Shown: positions 11,349 to 20,201 of the stretch, in pieces
Layout of the letters: every line of letters begins with the position of its first letter
Position numbering within the stretch: the first letter of the stretch is position 1
NCBI RefSeq assembly: GCF_003002065.1
Contig: NZ_PVZG01000016.1
Coordinates: 1-64,000, forward strand
DNA length: 64,000 bases
Source: Pseudosporangium ferrugineum
Lineage (GTDB): Bacteria > Actinomycetota > Actinomycetes > Mycobacteriales > Micromonosporaceae
Reading direction: 5' to 3'
Program-made: the position numbers and the translations under genes
Notes under the pieces: model-generated
The model's input: only the letters and a program-made list of their open reading frames with translations
Databases searched by the model: none
What the model was told of the DNA's origin: nothing

Positions 11349-11621
11349 TGTCGCCTCCATTGCCATCGCAAGCGAACGCTCGTTAATGGTGACCCGGAGA
11401 TTAGGCGCGGCGCCACTCGGCGCCCTAGTGTTCGTGAAAAACTGCACAAGCATTCGCGTGAAGGAGCGCGGAAGAGCGTGACATCGCGCAGCCGCGCGCA
11501 CCTTCGCGCACGCCGCGGGCGCCCGGGCGCCCCGTGTCGGGCCGATCATGCTTGGTCGAAGCCGGAAATGGGCACGTCACAGGTTCGGTACATGAGCTGA
11601 CCAGGCTCCGGGCCGACGGAC
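11349..11621. other. ppdK upstream region
   Basis: Divergent non-coding region between ppdK and the plus-strand ligase gene. It holds a perfect 16-bp G/C palindrome at 11517-11532 and no clear -10/-35 pair. Frames crossing it look like shadow. Confidence 0.4.
11354..11358 (-). promoter_or_regulatory. ribosome binding site that decides the ppdK start
   Basis: On the minus strand GGAGG lies 5 nt before the ATG at 11346-11348. The upstream ATGs at 11358-11360 and beyond have no comparable site. Confidence 0.75.
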
Positions 11622-11713
11622 TGAACTTTTTTCGACCTGGCGAGGCCGGCAGTTCCCGCCGCTGGTCGACGGCGCGGCACCGTCGGGCTCGATGGCAGGT
11701 GGAAAAAGGTTCA
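11622..11713 (+). repeat. foldable ~92-bp element, copy A, before the GCS2/ATP-grasp gene
   Basis: The ends are a 12-nt inverted repeat: TGAACTTTTTTC at 11622-11633 and GAAAAAGGTTCA at 11702-11713, complementary with one G-U wobble. Inside is a second hairpin, CGACGG (11667-11672) with CCGTCG (11680-11685). A second copy lies at 43313-43403. The T-run lies in the 5' arm on both strands, so it is not a standard intrinsic terminator. It ends 24 nt before the ATG at 11738. I do not recognise it as a described RNA or MITE family. Confidence 0.7.
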
Positions 11714-11737
11714 CTGAGCGACATAGGCGGTTGACAC

Positions 11738-14320
11738 ATGACGGAGACACTGCGGGTCAGCGAGGGCGACGAGGACCGCACCACGACCACCGGGCTCACC
11801 CTCGGCGTCGAGGAGGAACTGCACGTCGTCGACCTGAGGACGCGGGAGCTGGTGCCCCGGGCGCCGGACGTGCTCGACCAGCTCGACGCGGCGCACTACT
11901 CCGCGGAGCTGCACCGTTCGGTGGTCGAGACCAACACCCCGGTGGCGGCCACCCTCGACGAGCTGCGCGAGGGCATCGTCGCGCTGCGCCGCCGGGCCAT
12001 CGGCGTCGCCGAGTCGCTGGGGCTGGGGCTGGTCGCGGCGGGCACGGTGCCGGTCGTCGACCTCGACTCGCTGCCGGTGACGCCCACCTCCCGCTACCGC
12101 CGGATGCTGGACGAATACCAGATGCTCGCCCGGGAGCAGCTGATCTGCGGCGCCCAGGTGCACGTCGGCATCCCCGACCGCGACGAGGCCGTCTCCGTGG
12201 CCCAGCGGGTCGCCCCGGCGCTGCCGGTGCTGCTGGCCCTCTCGGCGAGCTCGCCGTACTGGATGGGCGAGGACAGCGGGTACGCCAGCGTGCGCTCGCT
12301 CGTCTGGATGCGCTGGCCGACCGCGGGTGACAGCGGCGTCGTCACCGACGCGGCCGACCACGACGCGCTGGTCGCCGACCTCATCGCGTCCGGCACGATC
12401 AGCGACCCCAAGATGGTCTACTTCGACGTCCGCCCGTCGGCCCACCTGCCCACCGTGGAGCTGCGGGTCACCGACTCCAGCCCGGACGCGGACACGGTGG
12501 TGCTGCTCGCCGGCCTCTTCCGCGGGCTGGTGCTGCGCGCCCGGCAGGACCACCGCGCCGGCCGCCCGGTGGTGCCCACCCGGCCGCCACTGCATCGCGC
12601 GGCGATGTGGCGGGCCGCCCGCTCCGGGCTGGAGGGCGACCTGCTCGACCTGCCCCGCTCGCCGGTGCCGGTGCCCGCCGCGGTCGCCGTCGAGCGGCTG
12701 GTCGCGGACCTGCGCCCGCAGCTCGAGGAGCTGGGCGACTGGGAGCAGGTGTTCGACCTGTCCGTGCAGGCGCTGAGCCGGGGCAGCTCGGCGGCCCGGC
12801 AGCGCCGCGCGCTGGCCCGGCGCGGGCGCATCTCCGACGTGGTCGACCTGGTCGTCGCCGACACCCGCGGCGGCGCGACCGGCATCGGGCCGGGCGGGCA
12901 GACGGTGCCGGCGGGGCTGACCCCGTACGCGGCGACCGGCGATGAGGCCTTCCCGGGCGGCGACGTGGTGCCGGCGTACCAGCCGATCCTCACGGTGCTC
13001 AGCTCGCTCGGGCCGGCCGGCCTGCGCCGCCGCGAGGACGCCAAGGACGACGAGCAGCGCGCCCGCGGCATCACCTTCAGCGTGGCCGGCGAGGCCGCGA
13101 CCCGGCTGTTCCCGTTCGACCTGGTGCCGCGCATCGTGCCCGCGGACGACTGGGACCGGCTGCGCGGCGGGCTGATCCAGCGGGTCCGGGCCCTCGACGC
13201 GTTCGTCAACGACGTGTACGGCGACCGCACGGTGGTCGCCGACGGCGTCGTGCCGGACTGGGTGATCGACGGCTCTCCGGAGCTGCGGCCCAGCGGCGCC
13301 CTCGTCCACCGCCCCGGCGTCCGCGCCCAGGTGGCCGGCGTCGACCTCGTCCGCGACGCCGCCGGCGGGTGGTGCGTGCTGGAGGACAACCTGCGGGTGC
13401 CGTCCGGGATCGCGTACGCGATGCAGAACCGCCGCCTCACCGAGGCCGTGCTCCCCGAACTGCCCCGCCCGGACGGGCTGCTCAGCCCCGAGGAGACGCC
13501 CCGGCTGCTGAAGCGGGCCCTGCTGGACGCCGCCGGGCCGGCCGCCGGCGACGACCCGCGCGTGGTCGTGCTCAGCCAGGGCCCGGACGATTCGGCGTGG
13601 TTCGAGCACCGGATGCTCGCCGAGGAGATGGGCGTGCCGGTGGTCCGCAGCACCGAGTTGCTCGTCGACGACGGCGTGGTGCACCGGATCGAGAACGGCC
13701 GCAAGCACCGCGTCGACGTCATCTACCTGCGGATGGGCGAGGACAGCCTGGTGCACTCGCCGGGCGCGGACGGGATGCCGCTGGGCCCGAGCCTGGTCAA
13801 CGCCCTGCACGCCGACACCGTCGTGCTGGCCAACGCGCTCGGCAACGGCATCGGCGACGACAAGGCCGTGTACGCGTACGTGCCCCGCCTCATCGAGTAC
13901 TACCTGGGCGAGAAGCCGCTGCTCGCGGACGTGCCGACGTACCTGTGCGGCATCCCGGAGCAGCGCGCGGAGGTCCTGGGCCGGCTGGAGGAGCTGGTCT
14001 GCAAGCCGGTCGACGGCTACGGCGGCGACCGCATCGTCATCGGCCCGCACGCGACCCCCGCCGACCTGGCCGCCGTACGCCGGCAGATCCTCACCGCCCC
14101 GCACCGCTGGGTGGCGCAGGAGGTGGTGGACCTGTCGACGCACCCGGTCTTCGACGGCCACCAGCTCGCGCCGCGCCACGTCGACCTGCGGGCCTTCGTC
14201 TTCACCGGCACGGAGTCCGTGGTCGCCCCGGCGGCCCTGACCCGGGTGGCCCCCGCCGGGAGCATGATCGTGAACTCCTCGCGCGGCGGCGGCAGCAAGG
14301 ACACGTGGTTGCTGGGCTAA
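11738..14320 (+). CDS. GCS2-type carboxylate-amine ligase fused to a circularly permuted ATP-grasp domain
   Basis: The protein has 860 residues in two enzyme domains. Residues ~20-365 match the GCS2/YbdK carboxylate-amine ligase family (TLGVEEELHVVD, QVHVGIPDRDEAVSVAQRV, TVELRVTDSSPDADTVVLLAGL). Residues ~395-860 match the circularly permuted type-2 ATP-grasp family (VLEDNLRVPSGIAYAMQNR near 549, VYAYVPRLIEYYLGEKPLL, CKPVDGYGGDR near 755, and the end motif VNSSRGGGSKDTWLLG). Both domains belong to families that use ATP to join carboxylates to amines, so this is probably a peptide- or amide-forming enzyme. The next gene, 55 nt downstream, is an amidotransferase of the NAGGN type. The foldable repeat lies just upstream. 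Substrates are unknown. Confidence 0.9.
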   Translation: MTETLRVSEGDEDRTTTTGLTLGVEEELHVVDLRTRELVPRAPDVLDQLDAAHYSAELHRSVVETNTPVAATLDELREGIVALRRRAIGVAESLGLGLVAAGTVPVVDLDSLPVTPTSRYRRMLDEYQMLAREQLICGAQVHVGIPDRDEAVSVAQRVAPALPVLLALSASSPYWMGEDSGYASVRSLVWMRWPTAGDSGVVTDAADHDALVADLIASGTISDPKMVYFDVRPSAHLPTVELRVTDSSPDADTVVLLAGLFRGLVLRARQDHRAGRPVVPTRPPLHRAAMWRAARSGLEGDLLDLPRSPVPVPAAVAVERLVADLRPQLEELGDWEQVFDLSVQALSRGSSAARQRRALARRGRISDVVDLVVADTRGGATGIGPGGQTVPAGLTPYAATGDEAFPGGDVVPAYQPILTVLSSLGPAGLRRREDAKDDEQRARGITFSVAGEAATRLFPFDLVPRIVPADDWDRLRGGLIQRVRALDAFVNDVYGDRTVVADGVVPDWVIDGSPELRPSGALVHRPGVRAQVAGVDLVRDAAGGWCVLEDNLRVPSGIAYAMQNRRLTEAVLPELPRPDGLLSPEETPRLLKRALLDAAGPAAGDDPRVVVLSQGPDDSAWFEHRMLAEEMGVPVVRSTELLVDDGVVHRIENGRKHRVDVIYLRMGEDSLVHSPGADGMPLGPSLVNALHADTVVLANALGNGIGDDKAVYAYVPRLIEYYLGEKPLLADVPTYLCGIPEQRAEVLGRLEELVCKPVDGYGGDRIVIGPHATPADLAAVRRQILTAPHRWVAQEVVDLSTHPVFDGHQLAPRHVDLRAFVFTGTESVVAPAALTRVAPAGSMIVNSSRGGGSKDTWLLG

Positions 14321-14375
14321 CCCCTTTACGACCGCGACACATATCCGAAACGGAACCCGTGGAGGTTGGGAAGTC

Positions 14376-16151
14376 ATGTGCGGAATCGGTGGCGAGCTGA
14401 GGTTCGACGGCCGGGCGGCCGACCCCGGGGCCGTCCGGGCGATGCTGCCGTGCCTGGAGTCGCGCGGCCCCGACAGCGAGGGCCTGTGGCACCGCGGCGC
14501 GGTCGCGTTCGGCCACCGCCGGCTCAAGATCATCGACCTCTCCGAGGCCGGCCACCAGCCGATGACCGACGAGCAGCTCGGCCTGACCCTGGTCTTCAAC
14601 GGCTGCATCTACAACTACCGGCAGCTGCGCGAGGAGCTGCGGGGCCACGGCTACACCTTCGTCTCCACCTCCGACACCGAGGTGATCCTGAAGGCCTACC
14701 ACCGGTGGGGCGCCGACTGCGTCAAGCACTTCCTGGGCATGTTCGCCTTCGCCGTCACCGAGCACGCCACCGGCACGGTCATGCTCGCCCGCGACCGGCT
14801 GGGCATCAAGCCGATGTACCTCGCCGAGTCCCCCGGCCGGCTGCGGTTCGCGTCGACCCTGCCGGCCCTGCTCGCCGCCGGCGACGTCGACACGTCGCTC
14901 GACCGGGTCGCGCTCCAGCACTACATGACGTTCCACTCGGTGGTGCCCGCGCCCCGGACGATCGTCTCCGGCATCCGCAAGCTGCCGCCGGCCACCGTAC
15001 GCATCATCAAGAGCGACGGTACGTCCACCTCCACGGTCTACTGGGAGGCGTCGCACACCCGCGTCGACGCGCCCTCGAGCCGGCCGGAGTGGGCGGAGGC
15101 GATCCACGCCGGGCTGCGTACGGCGGTCGAGCGGCGGATGGTCGCCGACGTGCCGGTCGGGGTGTTGCTCTCCGGCGGGCTGGACTCGTCGTACATCGTC
15201 GCGCTCCTGGCCGAGCAGGGGCAGCGCGGGCTCACCACCTTCTCCATCGGCTTCGAGTCCGCGGCCGGCGAGAGCGGCGACGAGTTCGCGTACTCGGATC
15301 TCATCGCCAAGCAGTTCGACACCCGGCACCACCAGATCCGGATCGGCCGGGGCCGGTTCCTGCCGGCCGTGGCCCGCACGGTCGCGGCGATGAGCGAGCC
15401 CATGGTCAGCCACGACTGCGTCGCCTTCAACCTGCTCAGCGAGGACGTCTCGGAGCACGTCAAGGTGGTGCAGTCGGGGCAGGGCGCGGACGAGATCCTG
15501 GCCGGCTACAGCTGGTACCCGCCGCTGGCGGACGTGCCCCGGGACCGGGCCGTGGACGCGTACGCGAAGGAGTTCTTCGACCGGCCCCACGCCGAGCTGG
15601 CCCGGCAGCTGAACCCGGAGTGGCTCCTCGGCGACGACGTCAGCCGGGAGTTCGTCGCGGCGAGCTTCGCCCGGCCCGGCGCGACCACCGCGGTCGACGC
15701 GGCGTTGCGGCTGGACTCGCAGGTGATGCTGGTCGACGATCCGGTCAAGCGGGTGGACAACATGACGATGGCCTGGGGGCTGGAGGCGCGCGTACCGTTT
15801 CTGGACCACGAGCTGGTCGAGCTGGCGGCGGCGTGCCCGCCCGAGCTCAAACTGGCCCAGGGCGGCAAGGGAGTGCTCAAGGACGCGGCCCGCGGGGTCG
15901 TGCCCGACGAGGTGATCGACCGCACCAAGGGCTATTTCCCGGTGCCGGGCATCCGGCACCTGGAAGGGCCGATGCTGGAGATGGTCCGCGAGGCGCTGCA
16001 CGCCCCGGCGGCCCGCGCGAGGGGACTTTTCCGGCAGGAGTACGTTGACGCGTTGCTCGCCGACCCGAACACTCCTCGTACGACCCTCGGGGCGAACCAG
16101 CTGTGGCAGCTCGCACTGCTGGAGATGTGGTTGCAGGACAAGGGGATCTAG
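14376..16151 (+). CDS. N-acetylglutaminylglutamine-type amidotransferase (asparagine synthase B family)
   Basis: This 591-residue protein has the class-II glutamine amidotransferase domain with the nucleophile Cys2 (MCGIGGELRFDG) exposed after Met removal, followed by a synthetase domain with the ATP-pyrophosphatase loop SGGLDSS near residue 265. Several stretches (GHRRLKIIDLSEAGHQPM, HYMTFHSVVPAPRTI, SEPMVSHDCVAFNLLSEDVS, KVVQSGQGADEI) are characteristic of the branch that amidates N-acetylglutaminylglutamine, an osmoprotectant dipeptide amide. GGAGG 10 nt upstream supports the start. The partner normally expected for NAGGN, a GNAT/ATP-grasp synthetase, is absent; a GCS2/ATP-grasp fusion precedes it instead. 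The role as amide-forming step is therefore well supported, the exact substrate is not. Confidence 0.9.
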   Translation: MCGIGGELRFDGRAADPGAVRAMLPCLESRGPDSEGLWHRGAVAFGHRRLKIIDLSEAGHQPMTDEQLGLTLVFNGCIYNYRQLREELRGHGYTFVSTSDTEVILKAYHRWGADCVKHFLGMFAFAVTEHATGTVMLARDRLGIKPMYLAESPGRLRFASTLPALLAAGDVDTSLDRVALQHYMTFHSVVPAPRTIVSGIRKLPPATVRIIKSDGTSTSTVYWEASHTRVDAPSSRPEWAEAIHAGLRTAVERRMVADVPVGVLLSGGLDSSYIVALLAEQGQRGLTTFSIGFESAAGESGDEFAYSDLIAKQFDTRHHQIRIGRGRFLPAVARTVAAMSEPMVSHDCVAFNLLSEDVSEHVKVVQSGQGADEILAGYSWYPPLADVPRDRAVDAYAKEFFDRPHAELARQLNPEWLLGDDVSREFVAASFARPGATTAVDAALRLDSQVMLVDDPVKRVDNMTMAWGLEARVPFLDHELVELAAACPPELKLAQGGKGVLKDAARGVVPDEVIDRTKGYFPVPGIRHLEGPMLEMVREALHAPAARARGLFRQEYVDALLADPNTPRTTLGANQLWQLALLEMWLQDKGI

Positions 16152-16170
16152 AAGCCGGAGGAGGACCTGT

Positions 16171-17955
16171 ATGACCGGTCAGCTCAACCGTGTCGACGTC
16201 ACCGTGCTGCCCGCCGGGTGGCTGACGAAGGGCTCCTACCCGTCGGAAGTCAGCGGCAGCTGGTCGCCGGCGTTGTCGCCGGACGGCCGGCACATGGCGT
16301 ACGTGTCCGACCGCAGCGGCACGCCCCGGGTGTGGGTGCAGCCGGTCGGCAGCGAGCTGACGTTCCTCGTCGACACGGGTGAGGAACCGGTCCAGTCGGT
16401 GCACTGGTCCACCGGCGGCGGCTGGCTGGCCTGCGTGATCGCCCCCGGAGGCGCCCCGCGTACGGAGGTGTGGCTGGTCCGCCCGGACGGCTCGGCGCTG
16501 CACCAGGTCGCCGGCTTCGGCGCGGACACCGCGGAGAACGTACGCTGGCTGCCCGGCCGCCCGCTGCTCGCCCTGACCGAGAACCTGGCCACCACCGTGC
16601 TCGTCGACGCGGAGCACGGCACCCGCGAGGTGGTCACCGAGGGTGAGCTGGTCTCCCTCTTCGACGTCTCGCCGGACCGCCGCCGCGCCCTGCTGCGCCA
16701 CGGCCCCCGCGGCGGCCGCTACGTGGCGGTGCGCGACCTCACGACCGGGGTCGAGGAGTACGTCACCAGCGGCGAGCAGGCGTGCTTCGCCCCGGACGGC
16801 GCGATCTACGCGCGCGGCGACGCCGGTGAGCGGCCGGTGCTGCTGCGCGCCCGGGACGGCCACGCCGAGATCCTCGCCGAGTCGGAGACCGCCGAGGTGG
16901 AGGCGTTCGCGCTGACCTCGGACGGCGCGAAGGTGGCCGTGCTGTGGAACGCCGGCGGCGGGATGTCCGAGCTGACCGTACGATCCGCGGCCGGCACCAC
17001 CCGCGTGCCGCTTCCGGGCTCGGTGGTCTCCGGCCTCGGGTGGAGCCACGACGGCAGCACCCTGGCCTTCACCGCCGAGGGCCCTGGTCAGCCGCACGGC
17101 GTCTGGGTCTGGGACGGCGGGCCGCCGCGCGCGGTCTCGGTCGAGGAGCCCGCCCCCGGCGCCGTGCACCCGGTGCTGCGCCGGTTCCCCTCGCACGACG
17201 GCCTCGAGATCAGCGGCTGGTTGTTCGAGCCGCCCACGCCCGGCCCGCACCCGGCCGTCGTCTGGCTGCACGGCGGCCCGGAGGCCCAGGAGCGCCCCGG
17301 GCACGGGCCGCTGTTCCAGTCCCTGGTCGACCGCGGCATCGCGGTGTTCGCGGCGAACGTCCGTGGCTCCTCCGGCTTCGGCCGCGGCTTCGTCAACGCC
17401 GACAACGGCCCGCTGCGGTGGGGCGCCGTCGCCGACGTGGCCGCGTGCGTCGCGCACCTGGTCGGGAGCGGGGTCGCCGATCCCGCGCGGGTGGGCTGCA
17501 TGGGCCGCTCGTACGGCGGCTACCTGACGCTGGCGGCGATGACGACGTACCCGGAGCTGTTCGCGGTCGGCATCGACGTCTGCGGCATGGCCAACTTCGC
17601 CACCTTCTACGAGCACACCGAGCCGTGGATCGCCGCCGCCGCCGTCGCCAAGTACGGCGACCCCGTCCGCGACGCTGCGCTGCTGCGCGACCTTTCGCCG
17701 ATCACCCGGATCGACCGGCTGCGCGCACCGCTGATGGTGGTGCACGGCGAGAACGACAGCAACGTGCCCGTCATCGAGGCGGAGCAGGTGGTGGCCGCCC
17801 TGGCCGAACGCGGCGTCGAGCACCGGTACCTGCTCTTCCCGGGCGAGGGCCACGAGTTGCTGCACCGCTCGTCGCGCGCGGAGTACCTGCGGGAGACGGT
17901 CGGCTGGCTCACCCGGCACCTGCGGGCGCCCGCCCTGCTCGGGGTTGATCTATGA
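16171..17955 (+). CDS. S9-family (prolyl oligopeptidase/acylaminoacyl-type) peptidase
   Basis: The product has 594 residues from the ATG at 16171, which is preceded by GGAGGAGGA; upstream codons in this frame read as shadow. Residues ~20-340 form a WD40-like beta-propeller with repeats such as SWSPALSPDGRHMAYVSDR. Residues ~350-594 form the alpha/beta-hydrolase domain with WLHGGPEAQ, the nucleophile Ser447 in GRSYGGYL, the acid in HGENDSNVPV and the His in GEGHELLHRSS. It lacks a signal peptide and is probably cytosolic. It starts 19 nt after the amidotransferase. In NAGGN clusters a peptidase of another family (M42) is present, so here it may process or recycle the capped peptide. Confidence 0.92.
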   Translation: MTGQLNRVDVTVLPAGWLTKGSYPSEVSGSWSPALSPDGRHMAYVSDRSGTPRVWVQPVGSELTFLVDTGEEPVQSVHWSTGGGWLACVIAPGGAPRTEVWLVRPDGSALHQVAGFGADTAENVRWLPGRPLLALTENLATTVLVDAEHGTREVVTEGELVSLFDVSPDRRRALLRHGPRGGRYVAVRDLTTGVEEYVTSGEQACFAPDGAIYARGDAGERPVLLRARDGHAEILAESETAEVEAFALTSDGAKVAVLWNAGGGMSELTVRSAAGTTRVPLPGSVVSGLGWSHDGSTLAFTAEGPGQPHGVWVWDGGPPRAVSVEEPAPGAVHPVLRRFPSHDGLEISGWLFEPPTPGPHPAVVWLHGGPEAQERPGHGPLFQSLVDRGIAVFAANVRGSSGFGRGFVNADNGPLRWGAVADVAACVAHLVGSGVADPARVGCMGRSYGGYLTLAAMTTYPELFAVGIDVCGMANFATFYEHTEPWIAAAAVAKYGDPVRDAALLRDLSPITRIDRLRAPLMVVHGENDSNVPVIEAEQVVAALAERGVEHRYLLFPGEGHELLHRSSRAEYLRETVGWLTRHLRAPALLGVDL

Positions 17956-18049
17956 CGGGGCACACGCCCGGTTTGTGACGCTCCTCGTTGGCGATCGCCG
18001 TCGGTCCGCGAAAGGGTGGGTCGGTACGCGAGCGGACGGAGTGGGTTAC

Positions 18050-19372
18050 ATGCTGGGCGGTGCCCGGGCCTGGGCGGTGTGGACCGCCGGGCTCTCCGCG
18101 TACATCGTGGCGGTGCTGCACCGGACGTCGCTCGGGGTGGCCGGGCTGGACGCGCAGGAGCGGTTCGGCATCGGCGCGGGGGCGCTGGCCTCCTTCGCGG
18201 TGCTGCAGCTCCTCGTGTACGCGGCCCTCCAGGTCCCCGTCGGCCTGCTGCTCGACCGGTTCGGCTCGCTGCGGCTGGTCGTCGCGGGCGCGCTCGTGAT
18301 GGCGTCCGGGCAGGCCCTCATGGCGGTCAGCGGCGACCTCGGCGGGGCGGTGGCGGCCCGCGTGCTGGTCGGCGCCGGCGACGCGATGACCTTCATCAGC
18401 GTGCTGCGCCTGGTGCCCCAGTGGTTCCCTGCCCGGCGGGTCCCGGTCGTCACCCAGCTCACCGGCATCGTCGGGCAGCTCGGTCAGGTGCTCAGCGCCG
18501 TACCGCTGGCGGCCCTGCTGGCCGGCGCCGGCTGGACCACCGCGTTCGTCTGCGCGTCCGCCACCGGGGTCTTCGTCGCGATCGTCGCGCTGGTCGCGGT
18601 GCACGACAGCCCGGGGCGCCGGATCAGCTCGGGCGACGCCGTCACCGCCCGCCAGCTCGGCGCCGACCTGGCGAGCGCCTGGCGGCATCCCGGCACCCGG
18701 CTCGGGCTGTGGACCCATTTCACCACCCAGTTCCCGGGTACGGTCTTCGCCCTCATGTGGGGCTACCCCTTCCTGATCGCCGGCGAGGGGCTGTCCCGGG
18801 GCGCGGCCAGCTCGCTGCTGACCCTGTTCGTGCTGGTCGGCATGGTGGGCGGCCCGATGCTGGGCGTCCTCGTGCAGCGCCACCCGATGCGCCGCTCCTG
18901 GCTCGTGCTGGGCGTCATCGCCGCCAACGCGCTCGGCTGGGGTCTCGTCCTCGCCTGGCCCGGCCGCGCCCCGCTCGCGGTCCTGCTCCTGCTCGTGGTG
19001 GTGCTGGGGCTGGGCGGGCCGGGCTCCATGATCGGGTTCGAGTTCGCCCGCACCTTCAACCCGCCCCACCGCCTCGGCACGGCCACCGGCATCGTCAACG
19101 TCGGCGGCTTCGTGGCGTCGCTGCTGTCGATCATGCTGGTCGGCCTCATCCTGGACGCCCGCACGGGCGGCCTGGCGGGCTACGACATCGCCGACTTCAA
19201 GGTCGCCATGTCGGTGCAGTACGCGATCGGCGCCGTCGGCGTGGTGGGCATCCTGCGCACCCGGCGGCTGGCCCGGCAGCGGATGGCGGCCGAGGGCATC
19301 CACGTCCGTCCCCTGCGCGAGGTTCTCGCCGAAAGAGGATGGTTTACCGCGGACCGGATCGGTAAAAGCTGA
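18050..19372 (+). CDS. MFS transporter
   Basis: About 440 residues with roughly twelve membrane segments. The signature between helices 2 and 3 is LLLDRFGSLRLVVAG, and RVLVGAGDAMTFISVLRLVPQWFPARR follows in helix 4-5. The ATG at 18050 (MLGGARAWAVWTAG) places the first helix at the N-terminus as usual; the frame remains open upstream but reads as non-coding. It resembles the nitrate/phthalate-permease-like MFS branch, but no substrate can be assigned. Its position 94 bp after the peptidase, on the same strand, makes it a possible transporter for the product or precursor of the upstream peptide-ligase genes. Confidence 0.88.
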   Translation: MLGGARAWAVWTAGLSAYIVAVLHRTSLGVAGLDAQERFGIGAGALASFAVLQLLVYAALQVPVGLLLDRFGSLRLVVAGALVMASGQALMAVSGDLGGAVAARVLVGAGDAMTFISVLRLVPQWFPARRVPVVTQLTGIVGQLGQVLSAVPLAALLAGAGWTTAFVCASATGVFVAIVALVAVHDSPGRRISSGDAVTARQLGADLASAWRHPGTRLGLWTHFTTQFPGTVFALMWGYPFLIAGEGLSRGAASSLLTLFVLVGMVGGPMLGVLVQRHPMRRSWLVLGVIAANALGWGLVLAWPGRAPLAVLLLLVVVLGLGGPGSMIGFEFARTFNPPHRLGTATGIVNVGGFVASLLSIMLVGLILDARTGGLAGYDIADFKVAMSVQYAIGAVGVVGILRTRRLARQRMAAEGIHVRPLREVLAERGWFTADRIGKS

Positions 19373-19414
19373 AGCTTCGTGCCCGGTTCGACAGTGTCTC
19401 GAAGAGAGGAGGAC

Positions 19415-20188
19415 ATGAGCGAGCAAGCGCCGGACCGGTTGTGGTCCGGGATCCAGATCAGCAAGGTCATCGCCGGCACCCTCGCCGCCGTGACCGCCGC
19501 GGTGCTCGGCTCCTTCCTGGGAGTTGCCGGCACCCTCGCCGGAGCCGCGCTGGCCAGCGTGGTCGGCTCGATCGGAACGGAGATCTTCAACAACTCACTG
19601 AAACGCAGCACCAAGCGCCTCCAGGAGGTGGCACCGACCTTCATCAGGGTCCCGGCCGCGGTGGGCACGCCCCCGGTCGCGGCGGCTACCGAGGAGGAGA
19701 AGCCCTCGCACACCGTGGCGCCGGAGCCCAGCCGCTTCGCGATCCGCTGGAAGCCCGTCGCGCTCGGCGCGGCCGCCGTCTTCCTGGTCGCCATGGGCGT
19801 GATCTTCATGGTCGAGGTGACCGCCGGCCGGTCGCTGGCGTCCCTCACCGGCCACGGGTCGAAGGCGGGCACGACGATCACCAGCCTCGTCTCCAAGAAG
19901 GACGACTCCGCCGCCAGGGACGAGAAGCCGGCTCCGAAGGTCTCCGAGTCGCCGGCGCCCGACGGGCCGGACGCCGCGGAGCCCTCGGCGACCGGGAGCC
20001 CGGCGCCCGGCACGACCGAGAGCCCGGACGCCCCGCCGACCACCTCGGCGACCGGCGAGCCCACCACGGCGCCGGCCACCCAGGCGCCCGAGCCGACCGG
20101 CGCCACCGGCGAGCCCGGGCAACCCGACCAGCAGATCGCGCCGGATCAGCAGATCGCACCGCAACAACCCGATCCGACGACCGAGTAG
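19415..20188 (+). CDS. membrane-anchored hypothetical protein with Pro/Thr/Glu-rich tail
   Basis: The 257-residue product begins at the ATG at 19415, preceded by AGAGGAGGA. Residues ~15-50 form a Gly/Ala-rich hydrophobic hairpin (VIAGTLAAVTAAVLGSFLGV, TLAGAALASVVGSIG), followed by a cytosolic linker and one clear membrane segment near residue 120 (LGAAAVFLVAMGVIFMVEV). The last ~110 residues are low complexity (Pro, Ala, Thr, Glu, with QIAPDQQIAP repeated) and look disordered and extracytoplasmic. The topology is common in actinomycete cell-envelope proteins. No enzymatic motif. Confidence 0.75.
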   Translation: MSEQAPDRLWSGIQISKVIAGTLAAVTAAVLGSFLGVAGTLAGAALASVVGSIGTEIFNNSLKRSTKRLQEVAPTFIRVPAAVGTPPVAAATEEEKPSHTVAPEPSRFAIRWKPVALGAAAVFLVAMGVIFMVEVTAGRSLASLTGHGSKAGTTITSLVSKKDDSAARDEKPAPKVSESPAPDGPDAAEPSATGSPAPGTTESPDAPPTTSATGEPTTAPATQAPEPTGATGEPGQPDQQIAPDQQIAPQQPDPTTE

Positions 20189-20201
20189 GAAGGCCGCCAC
20201 C

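Noticed and set aside
11517-11532. Perfect 16-bp G/C palindrome upstream of ppdK as an operator
   Set aside because: In DNA this rich in GC such palindromes arise often; there is no second copy and no promoter box beside it.
11622-11713. Reading the element as an intrinsic terminator or as 6C RNA
   Set aside because: The T-run lies in the 5' arm instead of after the stem, on both strands. It does not show the two C-rich loops expected for 6C RNA.
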